Part shown: piece after piece, positions 1 to 42,670 of the stretch
Position numbering within the stretch: position 1 is the stretch's first letter
Layout of the letters: every line of letters begins with the position of its first letter
Assembly (NCBI GenBank): GCA_037179515.1
Contig: JAXCGZ010007683.1
Span: 1 to 64,000 of the forward strand
Direction: 5' to 3'
DNA length: 64,000 nucleotides
DNA from: Halocaridina rubra
Lineage: Eukaryota; Arthropoda; Malacostraca; Decapoda; Atyidae
Program-made: the position numbers and the translations under genes
The notes under the pieces: model-generated
What the model was told of the DNA's origin: nothing
The model's input: only the letters and a program-made list of their open reading frames with translations
Database searches by the model: none

Positions 1-770
1 ACCCATTCTCCCTCTCACTTCTTCATTCCTAACCCTATGAAACCGCAATACACCAGTCATACGCCTCAGACATTTCATCTCAAACACATTCAGTTTCTGT
101 CTCTCAATTTCTTTCATACCCCATTACATTGAACAATACATTACAGTTGGCATAACCACTTTCTCATACAAAATTTTCTTAATATTCATTCCCAGCCCTC
201 TAATCTTCATTACTCCCTTCAATGCACCAAACACTTTGCATCCTTCTTTCACTCTGTGATGCACATCTGCTTGTACTCCACCATTTGCAGCTATAACTGA
301 GCCTAAATATTTGAACTGGTCTACTTCCTCATGTGCCTCTCCATTCAACATAACATTCAGTTAGCACCATCCTCGTTTCTTGTACACCTCATAACCTTAC
401 TCTTTCCCATTCACTCATAACTTCCTTCTCTCACACACCCTTCCAATTTCTGTCACTAACTGACACAGCTTACTCTCAGACACTGCCACCACCACAGTAT
501 CATCTGCAAACAGCGACTGATTCAACTCCCATTTTCATTCCCATCTACAAGCTTCTATCTGCAAACAAGTACTCGAGCATTTACCACTCTTACCACTCCA
601 TCCATATACAAATTGAACAGCCACAGTGACATCATACATCCCTGTCTCAACCTCACTCTCACTGCAAACCACTCACTTACTTCATTCCCCACCCTAACAC
701 AAGCTTTACTGCCCACATATAAACTCTTCACCAATTCCATATACAGTAATCTCAAAACATTCCATGAATA
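1..770 (-). mobile_element. RTE-like LINE fragment, RT C-terminal part
   Basis: Minus-strand frames give FKYLGSVIAANGGVQADVHH with RVKEGCKVFGALKG (124-351) and, upstream, EWFAVRVRLRQGC with LFNLYMDGVVR (555-791), typical of RTE-like reverse transcriptases. Frameshifts separate the blocks, so the copy is dead. It resembles the relic at 9740-11450 and continues past the left edge, inside the ORP intron. Confidence 0.75.
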
Positions 771-961
771 ATATAAACTAATACAGTACAATATTTAAAT
801 AAGAATCTATAAAAGCACTGATGATTCATTTAGAGAAAAATCAAAGCAGTACAAAATATGAATCGTCCACTACGTTAAAGATGCTAAAACTATGCGTTAT
901 CATTGTTGATAGGGGAGAAAGAATATTACACCCATGGCCATAAATGCTGTAGGGGACCACA

Positions 962-1128
962 GTATTGCAGTGGTTTGAGCACTAGACTAAAAGAGGTGAC
1001 AGACCCACGATTGAGGACACTACAGATCTTTAGGAAAAGTATACAACCTTAATTCCCCAGCTCCAACCTGTCTGAGTCCACTCCCATAATGAGAATTTAT
1101 AGTGATATATAAAACGACAAACAAACAC
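962..1128 (+). repeat. tRNA-derived SINE, family S1
   Basis: Tail block ccaacctgtctgagtccact, then cccataatgagaattt and a acaaacaaac-type end, shared with 13 other copies in the window. The tRNA-like head is eroded. Confidence 0.6.
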
Positions 1129-1348
1129 AACATTCTTGAATGCTGTAAGAGCAGAGGATAGGGAATATGGGAGTGTAGAGCTAACAATACTATCTTGCCT
1201 GAAATTTTCTAGTCACAACGACTGGCAGAGGATAGGATGGGCAAGTTGAAGCCCTTCTACCTTGATTGATTTGATGTAGTTTTAACTACAATGCTTAGCT
1301 CAGTGGAATATGAAAAAATATGTCTAATTCAGAAAGCAAGAAACTTAC

Positions 1349-32898
<31,550 letters not shown>

Positions 32899-33343
32899 CT
32901 GTAGAAGCAAAAACTAAATATAAGAAGGTATAAATATAAAGGATCAAATTAGAACAATTTACATTGACCTAATGTGTTATAATAATTAAAATATGTAGTT
33001 AAATGTAAGATAAAATACAAAATAATTTGTAAAATTGATTACTGAAATAGAGACATATCCTACACACAAGCACACATGTACTGCATCTAGAGGATATGCA
33101 AAGCAGTAGCCAAGAACAATATACTGTTAGTATAATACTTAACATACACAGAGTCAGTCAGTCATTCACGGACACAAAGAACAACTTGTAACAAAATACA
33201 TAATGCATGATTCAGTGCATACAATATGCACATATATTGATCAAGAATTTAACAAGGACATTGTCTTTCTCATATTTTTTTTATATTTTTGTAACAAAAG
33301 GCAGCTGCAGAATATATTATAGAGCTTTTCTAATCATATACAG

Positions 33344-33814
33344 CAGTGTTCTTCAACCTTTTCTAAGTTCATACACCCTTCCGGGAGCTGTTGAGAAATT
33401 CATGTACCCTAGCTCAAAAAATCACGTCTTAAGTATTAGGTGTCTATTTTAAACAGAAAATAGCTACTCGGTCCTAAATAATTGTGATATAGGTGCTAAA
33501 TGCATAATAAAATAAAATAGTTGTGCATACATTTTGTATTTCTACTTTTAAATGTAAATATCATGTGCTTTTCCAAATGTTAGGAGTTTAATATAATAAG
33601 GTAATACAGAAATCTGTAATACTTTAATCTCAATTTGAATTAATTTCTTACTTGACATTTACAGTTTTCTTCCTAAAATACCTTTTCATACTGTGCTCTC
33701 TCATACACACTGGCCATGTCATGTACCCCTCCATGTACCCCATTATTTCCAGGTACCCTTTGAAAAAATTCATGCACCCTGGGGTGCACCATGCACCCAG
33801 GTTGACTATCACTG
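33344..33814 (+). mobile_element. hAT-type non-autonomous transposon with 8-bp TSD
   Basis: 471 bp. Ends cagtgttcttcaacctttt and, inverted, cagtgatagtcaacctggg. Perfect 8-bp direct repeats ATATACAG at 33336-33343 and 33815-33822 are target-site duplications of hAT length. Inside, variants of catgtaccct / catgcaccct recur. No transposase frame. Confidence 0.88.
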
Positions 33815-33822
33815 ATATACAG

Positions 33823-34530
33823 TACATGTAGAGGTAACATGTAACGAAAATCAGTGGGTTAAATCATGTCTATGAAACGTTATCTTCCATATAACAAAAG
33901 TGATGTGCGAATTACAGACTGTGGTGTATAAATGATATTAATATATTAAGCATATTTTGAAAAAAAAAACGGAATTCTAACATTATTTAAGAAGAATTAA
34001 TACCACATCATTCACATAGCACCTTACTTAATTTATCTGTTATACTAGGAGACAGCATTTACTGAACACTGATAATTTAATCCTTAAACTACTTTTATAT
34101 CTTGACCCAGTAAGTGATAATATATAAGAAAGGAATATAATAAAATATCTGGAATAAAAACAATTTATTTTTCCCTCTATATATGTCTTTATCTCCAGTA
34201 TATATTTCATTAGGTTGTATACAAAGTAAGTATACCTAAAAACACATTTTTCATGAGATGTAAGTCACAGAGCTAACACTACTTAGGGAAACAGAAAGAC
34301 AACAAAAACCCACAATCCGTGAGCTTATTAAAATGCATTACAAGGAAATTCTTAATATGTAAAAAAAAAAATATATATATAAATAAATAAATAAATTCCA
34401 AAATGATGCAGCCTTGACTCTTCAAATTATCTGGTATATTCTAACATATACCAAACATTAATAGTAGTATCTCCTATTCAACTGATGAACTGCAGGACAT
34501 ATCCAGATATTTCAATTCTTGTGCCTAAGG
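33823..34530. other. Upstream region, nothing recognised
   Basis: AT-rich with short A and TA runs (34362-34395). No exon or promoter motif could be supported. Confidence 0.5.
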
Positions 34531-34760
34531 TCTTACATACATCCATACATATACAATGGCTGCATTCCCTCTGGTTAGTGGTTGTCCAAGTCAAAGCACA
34601 CGTTCACCAAGAGCCTAATATACCTTGACCCCGCCTCTTAGCTTCTTGGGGTTAAAGGGCTGCCACAATTCCCTACCACCAACCAGCTTGATTCACACAG
34701 AGAAAGTGGGCAAGGATCTCCTGTCAAAGGTCCGACAGCTGCATATGTTTTACCCCCTTC
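34530..34760 (-). repeat. LINE 3' end, family R1
   Basis: catacatatacaatggctgc (3' tail side), tcaaagcacacgttcaccaa, ccgcctcttagcttcttggg, gttaaagggctgccacaatt and gaaagtgggcaaggatctcc. Confidence 0.65.
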
Positions 34761-35660
34761 CAATGACTTCCAAACATTGTACAGACCCAGAATTGCACTT
34801 TGTACAAGAGAGAATTTTTCATATATTTTCTTTATTTTTTCCCACATTTTATTAAAAACATTGCCTGAATGAATGAATTTTAGCACTGGATGTGAAAATC
34901 ATATCTACAGGAGATACTGAAAAAGCATTGCAGAAGCAAAATACTGTATATAAAATTAAATTTTTTCTGGATAACAGGTTCCTGTATATAACAGTAACTC
35001 CATATGTACAAGGAAAGTCAGTTATACTAACCTAACCATTTACAGGGTTATCTACTTATTCGTGGAGTTTTAGGGTTTACTCATCTTACAGGATTCAATC
35101 AACATCAATATGGGAATGACTGTGATATCTAAGTCTGTAGTGAAATTGTTAAAGAACACACAGGTCTGTACTGTGAAATGGAGTAACTGCTTTAAATGCA
35201 AACTTATCGGTTATATAACAAGGTCAATTTTAGTGCACCACACTAATATGACCTAACTTGACAGTTACCATTAGTTACCACATATAGTTACCATCGTTAA
35301 TTTTTTTATGATCTTGCCCTACTATCAAGGTTAATGACTTTTCACGGTCATTTCCAATCTCTGATCTTATCCGCAGATATTGATTACTGATAACAGGAGT
35401 ACGCTAGTCAACACTGAATACAGTATTTCTACATTACAGCAGGTTGGGTTACCCTAGGTTGGGTGAGGTTATTACTAGATGTCGGTGGTTCTATATGTTG
35501 ATCAAAATTAGTTTTTTGCATTCACTTAAAAAAAAAAATAAGCATAAATTAAAAAACCCTGTAATTGTGCAATATTAACATGACCAATTCAAAATGTGAG
35601 CATAGTATTTGCTGGATGGTTTTGAAATCTAAGAAATGTAAGTAAGAACACAGCTAGCAA
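34760..35660. other. Unassigned sequence with minor repeats
   Basis: Contains aacctaaccatttacagggt and gggtttactcatcttacagg, which resemble 20660-20750 and 39410-39500; otherwise nothing recognised. Confidence 0.45.
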
Positions 35661-35667
35661 GCAAATA

Positions 35668-37054
35668 CAGGGGTCCCCGCTTAACATCAGGGTTTCATTC
35701 CTGACAGATGACTTAAACCGGATTTTGACATAAGTCGGAAAACACCTAAATTCAACCCTAGGTCCCCCACTAATGCTAAAATAAATACTCTAAAACAAAG
35801 AAAAATAATCTAAATTCTTAATCTAAGACATAAAACTAGTAAATCTATACAATGCAGAATTGATACCATTACTATTATGGTTGGCCTGCATCTGGATAAC
35901 TTCAGGCTCCATATCCAACTTATGGTCGAACATAACACCAGCAAATGAGCACAAAAACAAGTGGGAGATGCTTCTTCCTCCCTTTCCCATTTTCACAGCA
36001 TTAAACCATCTATTTGCTCTCTCCTGAATCAACAGCAGGCTCACTGGTATGTGCCGTCGATGTTGGTCATATAACCAAAGCACTTTAAACATCTTTGTGT
36101 TTAAAGTATATATCCACAGCGAAAGAGCACGATTAGCAATATGGAAGATGAGAGAGTGAGAAGCATAGCCTTTACAACAATACTTCTCTTAAAAATGCAT
36201 TTTTATTGTTCTTATAGTGCTGTCCTTTTGGTTTCTCTCTTTCTCCAAAATTGATATTTGGTAATTTTGTAAATAAATTAAATCTAATTCCTTCAAATAA
36301 CCAAATACATAAATAAGTGAATAAATAAAATCATTAACTTGATATATACATATACAATAATGTCCTGTGACTATTCTTCTGCTAACCTCAAAAAACTTTC
36401 ACATAAAGATCGTATTTACGGCTATAAGTTTGATAACTCTGTATATAAATTAAGTCTAAATCCATTAAATAACCAAATACATAAATAAATAAATAAACCA
36501 TTAACTTGATACAGTTTACAGTATACTGTATGTATACAACAATGTCATGTGACTATTCTTCTGCCAATCTCAACGCAATTTTTCGCATACTAAATATAGT
36601 ATTTACGGATGTGTATTTGGTAATTTTGTAAATAAATTAACTATAATTCATTCAAATAACCAAATAAATAAATAAAACCATTTACTTGATACAGTATAAA
36701 TACAGTACAATAATGCCGTGAGACTATTCTTCTGCCAACCTCAACAAACTTTTTTGAATAAAGATCGTATTTACGGCTATGTATCTGTCAATTTTGTAAA
36801 TAAATTAAGTCTAGTTCCTTCAAATAACCAAATACATAAACAAAAAAATAAATAAAACCATTAACTTGATACAATATATACGTATACAACAATACCATGT
36901 GATTACTTTTCTGCCAAGCTCACAAACTGTTCGGCGCACGGTTTGAATTTACCGCAGCAGCCAGGTAGGTCGAAAACTTAATTTATTAATAAATTATTAA
37001 TAAATTATTGGCCTTTGACGTAACTCGGAACGACATAATACGTGGACCCCCCCG
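35668..37054 (-). mobile_element. Tigger-type non-autonomous element with internal tandem repeats, family M4
   Basis: 1387 bp between TA dinucleotides; ends caggggtccccgcttaac and, inverted, cgggggggtccacgtatt. Minus frame 35950-36092 encodes VLWLYDQHRRHIPVSLLLIQ then ERANRWFNAVK, a remnant of the Tigger HTH region. Its 5' side (36780-37054 read backwards) is homologous to 61464-61760, the start of the Tigger with transposase at 61915. Includes the satellite-like array 36250-36930. Confidence 0.8.
36250..36930. repeat. Tandem array, four units of about 170-185 bp
   Basis: Units recognised by ttttgtaaataaattaa near 36264, 36437, 36623 and 36791, each followed by caaataaccaaatacataaa, ccattaacttgata, gactattcttctgcc and atttacggctatg. 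Diverged from each other by a few percent and small indels. Confidence 0.85.
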
Positions 37055-37219
37055 TATCAGAGAAACAAGAAAATTTACATTAAAAAAAGTGACTTGCTTA
37101 CTTTTAAAGCTTCAGTAATATCTAACACTTGTTTTTAAGCACTAGTGAAGTTATTATATAGGAATACAAAAGTCAAGAGACGGATGACTGAATTATCAAT
37201 AAATGTTAATACAAGAGAA

Positions 37220-37335
37220 GTGTCTGTTGCAGGGCAATAAGAAGGGCATCCAGCCCTAATTCCCAAGTTCCAACCTGTCTATGTCGACTCCCATGCAAAT
37301 AGGAATGAACAGTGCAACAATGGCAAACAATAACA
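37220..37335 (+). repeat. tRNA-derived SINE, family S1, 3' part
   Basis: agggcaataagaagggcatc, cagccctaattcccaagttc, caacctgtctatgtcgactc and ggcaaacaataac; the head is missing. Confidence 0.6.
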
Positions 37336-37346
37336 ACTTACAGAAA

Positions 37347-38433
37347 TACACTCATTTCGCTTTTTACGAGTTTTTAAAATACGCAAAATTGGAATAACGC
37401 CCCCAAAAAATAATAGTAAAAAATGCGAAATACTGTACACAAAGAATGCCCCCCCCAAAAAAAAAAAAAAAAAAATCATTTTAGTAAATAAGCGACCGCT
37501 TTGGAGGCACTTTTCCGCCATGCTGCCATGTGCTTCACTGTCTCTTTACCCAGCATACTGCATGGATATATCGCTTGTTCTAACTGTGTTTGTATTAAGG
37601 TTTGTATTTCCAGTGCTTTTTATATACTGTACTATCATGGCCAGTAAACACGCAGGAAAAGACTGTGGAAGAGCTTCTACTTCCAAAAGAGCGAGATAGG
37701 CAATAAATCTTGAAGTAAAACTTCAAGTGTTGGCCCTTTATGAGCGTGGTGAGAGTACGGCAGCTATAAAACTGTCGATGCAACACAGTGAATGTACGTT
37801 GCGCACTATCCATGAAAATGCGAAAAGAATAAAGAAAAATGCAAAAGCTGGTGTTAGTTTACCTTCGCTTAAGTTTTCATATTCTCGATCGGATATTATG
37901 GAGAGAATGGAGAAAATGCTATGTATGTGGATGAGCATTAAGAACAAACAGCACACAAACTAGCCATATAATATCATCAGGGAAAAAGCGTGCGAGAGCG
38001 CATCAGCTGATACGGAGGCGGCAAGACATTTGCAGATAGAGGTTTGTTCTCCTGCATCATCCTCCTCTTCTACCGCTTAAGTTACGTGCTCACTGCCACC
38101 ATGCACGTCCCAGTGTATGCCTGTTGCCCACCGCATAATAGAGTATGTTAATTTGCTTGCTGTCTAGTAAATCTGAATATCTTTTGTACTCTTAACTACA
38201 GTATTTGTTTTTCAATATAAATAGCTACTGGTCTTTCTGCTTTGTTATGTACTTGTAAAATATGTTTTTCTTATCTTATATCTTTAGCACAGTGTGTCTA
38301 TGTACGGTTGTGAAAAGTATCTATGCCCATTATCATTGATTCTTATGGAAAATGACTCGCTACATTACACGATTTTTACATTACGCGTCACTTCTGAGAA
38401 TTTATCTTTGTGTTATTCCAAGAACTGGGTGTA
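37347..38433 (+). mobile_element. pogo/Tigger-type element, family M2, copy B, with transposase N-terminus
   Basis: 1087 bp with TA at both ends; ends cactcatttcgctttttacg and, inverted, cacccagttcttggaataac. The plus frame from ATG 37638 reads MASKHAGKDCGRASTSKRAR, a stop, then VLALYERGESTAAIKLSMQH, ECTLRTIHENAKRIKKNAKA and SRSDIMERMEKMLCMWMSIK: the HTH DNA-binding half of a Tigger transposase. The catalytic half is deleted. Confidence 0.82.
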
Positions 38434-38673
38434 GTCCCATTTCTCTAAAGTATATGTAGTCCCTCAGAGTTGGAGTGTAGGAAAGTTAGATTTTAAGAAA
38501 TTTTTCCCCCACTTTTTCAAAATATTTGTTATAATAAGATGAATACATGTATTGTAAATTTACTTTTAAAACATTTCTTACCAGTATAAACAGAAAGCAG
38601 CAAAATCTATTAAAGGTTATTAAAGCATGTAGGATGATGAACCTAGAGATATCCATGAAATAATAATTTTAAA

Positions 38674-38678
<5 letters not shown>

Positions 38679-38728
<50 letters not shown>

Positions 38729-38791
38729 AGGAGGAGGAGAGGAGAGAGAGAGAGAGAGAGAGAGAAGAGAGACGAGAGAAGAGGAGAGGAG

Positions 38792-38825
<34 letters not shown>

Positions 38826-38859
38826 CCTGAGAGAGAGAGAGAGAGACGAGAGAGAGAGA

Positions 38860-38893
<34 letters not shown>
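38679..38893. repeat. (GA)n microsatellite, interrupted
   Basis: About 215 bp of GA with many gaag, gacg and ggag interruptions. Confidence 0.98.
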
Positions 38894-38894
<1 letters not shown>

Positions 38895-38896
<2 letters not shown>

Positions 38897-40316
38897 ATTA
38901 TGGGTAGCAAGACATTGGTACTTTAACTACTATTATCAAATCCTATATACGTTTAATTTTATTTTTTTTAATAGCAGAGAGCTGCTAATAAATGTGCATG
39001 AAACACTAACAACTCACTTTCCACCACAACTTCTGAATATGAAAGGGAATAATTCAAAAGAAAACATTACTGCTTTACAAAATATAAAGAAAAGTACAGT
39101 ATTACTTACATAATCTACAGAAGACCAATTTAGATCAATATGATTACAGAATTGTATTGCATTTTCTTTGAAAAATTTTCAGATAGTATCTCAGTACGCT
39201 GACATACTCCTGATACCACAGTTCTTGTACTAATTACTGTATCAAGATACAGCACTATTGCATAAAGAGACAAACTTTTACGAACTTGATAAGTTTGATT
39301 AAACACTCTTATCATTTTATAAGTGGGTTATATGAGTGATATTGATCTACTTAGGCATACAAGTCAGTATAAAGTAGAATATGACAATTTTGAAGTGGGA
39401 TATTGCAAAGAAGACTAACCCCAGGATGTTCTAAGGTTACTCATACTCACTTAACCTAACCTAAGAAGTTAGTTATTTAACTTTACATAAGGTTTCAGTA
39501 ATTTAACTTGACAAGATCCGACAGTATGTAAACCCTAAAGTTAGTGTATATAAATGGAATTAAAAAAAAAAAATACTGCCTAAAACGATATGTCAGTGTC
39601 ATTAGTCTTCTGATTATAATATCAGCATCTCTCAATTAAATTTTTTTTGCTATGAGTGTGACAACAGGACAGGTAAGTAAATTGCCCTTATCAAGGCCAG
39701 GCACCAAGATCACATTAAGACAAAAGGAAAAGTAGAAGCTTAAGGACAATGCAAAAATAAGGGAATAATACACAACAGGAACAGAATACAAGGAGTCCTC
39801 GAGCTACATTAAAGTTCCCTTCCTCAAGAATTGTCGTAACTCAATTTTCCACGTAAGTCAGAACACACCAAAATAAGTACCTACATCACCCACCTATATT
39901 TAAGCAGAAGTAAAGTTTATCCATTTTCCTTCCATTGGAAAATGTCACAAACATAAGGTTGTAATACATACAGGAATATACTACATATTAAATTTTGTGG
40001 TGTGGGTGTACTTTTACCTATTCACATATAAGGTCTTGCAAGATCCAAACACTATATCCAACCCTACTATGGAGACTTGCACCTGGCTCCCAGATAACCA
40101 CTTAGCCTTTAAACAAAACGCATATCCCAATCCAGTAAACTATCTGTTTTGTAAACCAGTAACAAATGTCAATTTCTTGTCAGACATTGAATACGTCAGA
40201 GTAGAAGCTTGTGAGAGTTGCTAACTTAGTGCAAGGATACGCTACATTATATGCCTCATAAGCTAACAGGTACAAGAAAACTATAAAATTCTTTCTAACA
40301 TTCATATAGTTTAATA
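38895..40316. other. Unassigned sequence
   Basis: AT-rich. ggagtcctcgagctacatta at about 39790 resembles a Tigger terminal region; aacctaacctaag at 39456 resembles a minor repeat. No gene recognised. Confidence 0.45.
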
Positions 40317-40638
40317 CAGGCAGGGACAACCTTTTGATTATTGGGGCTGCAAGAGCCTATACCTTTTCTAACTGATTGCAGGCTGCATAAATTTATTGAC
40401 CTCAAACTCGTCTTTCTGTCAACTACTCCGATACATCACAATTATTCATCTATTTGTATTATGACAGCAGCCTCAATGACGTTTTATTTAAAAGCACAGG
40501 AATTCTAAAGATTAAAATGGAGTCCTTCCAGTCAATTCAGTGACCACTGGCTATATTTAACTAAAAAATCCCCATGGGACGCACAAAGACATGTCACAGG
40601 CCGCATACAGCACTTGAGCCACAGGTTGCCCATGCCTG
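40317..40638 (+). mobile_element. hAT-like non-autonomous element
   Basis: 322 bp; inverted ends caggcagggacaacctttt and caggcatgggcaacctgtgg. Flanks gtttaata and gtcgatta match at 5 of 8 positions, so a target duplication is only weakly kept. No coding capacity. Confidence 0.65.
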
Positions 40639-40639
40639 G

Positions 40640-42071
<1,432 letters not shown>

Positions 42072-42266
42072 ATGTCCTTCGACAAATCTTTGCCAATCGA
42101 TTATCCGAGTAATATAGCAGCAAAAAGTAGTCTAGATAATTCTCTGCACAGTTCAAAGACTAATTTCTTTGTCGGCAGTACAGGTGAGCAGTTTTTAAAT
42201 GACGCCAATATTCATCATACTAATGTTTCGACTTCAGCTGATAATACCATATTGTTAGTTAGCTAG
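42072..42266 (+). other. 64-codon ORF of unknown nature
   Basis: MSFDKSLPIDYPSNIAAKSS and 44 further residues, polar and Ser/Asn-rich. A gtgagc donor-like site sits at 42182 after GGCAGTACAG, so the first part could be an exon. Its end overlaps the inverted LINE segment at 42244. No similarity recognised; chance or an old element are both possible. Confidence 0.25.
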
Positions 42267-42311
42267 ACACTCACAAATGGATTTCATAAACGCATCTGAC
42301 GCGGTTCTGTG
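42244..42311 (+). repeat. Inverted copy of the LINE 5' junction
   Basis: 68 bp, about 90% identical to the reverse complement of 45261-45329. Includes atggatttcataaacgcatc, the same codons (MDFINA) that open the LINE ORF on the other strand. Confidence 0.85.
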
Positions 42312-42670
42312 ATTACCTAATTGTGATTACCTAATTGTGTTTACGGGAAAGAGCCCAAAGCTCGTATCTTCCCGTCTCCTCATCGGTTCCATTTTTAGAC
42401 TTAGTGATACTTATCATACCTGTCCTTAAAACTATGGATTGAGGTAGCATTAACTACCTCCTCGCTTAGCGAATTCCAATTATCAACTACTCTTACACTG
42501 AAAAAGTATTTCCTTACATCCTGCAAACAAGTTTTCTTCCGAAGCTTCAAACTATGACCTCTAGTTCTAGAGCCAGCCATATCGAAATATCGATCCCTAT
42601 CCACTCTATCATAACCATGAAGGAATTTAAAGACTGTCACCATATCCCCCCTTACTCTTCTAGCTTCGAG
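42312..42670 (-). mobile_element. LINE 3' end, tandem partial copy
   Basis: About 358 bp, nearly identical to 42671-43030 and joined to it head to tail. Minus frame 42401-42643 encodes VFKFLHGYDRVDRDRYFDMA through the last residues of the LINE protein. Begins with gattacctaattgt twice, the 3' terminal repeat of this LINE. Confidence 0.88.

Noticed and set aside
1..1348. Search for the last ORP exons
   Set aside because: No frame resembling the LFGKWHE region or the ORP C-terminus between the LINE fragment and exon 17; they must lie beyond the edge.
36250..36930. CRISPR-like or regulatory array
   Set aside because: The genome is eukaryotic and the array is a tandem duplication inside a transposon, without short repeats and unique spacers.
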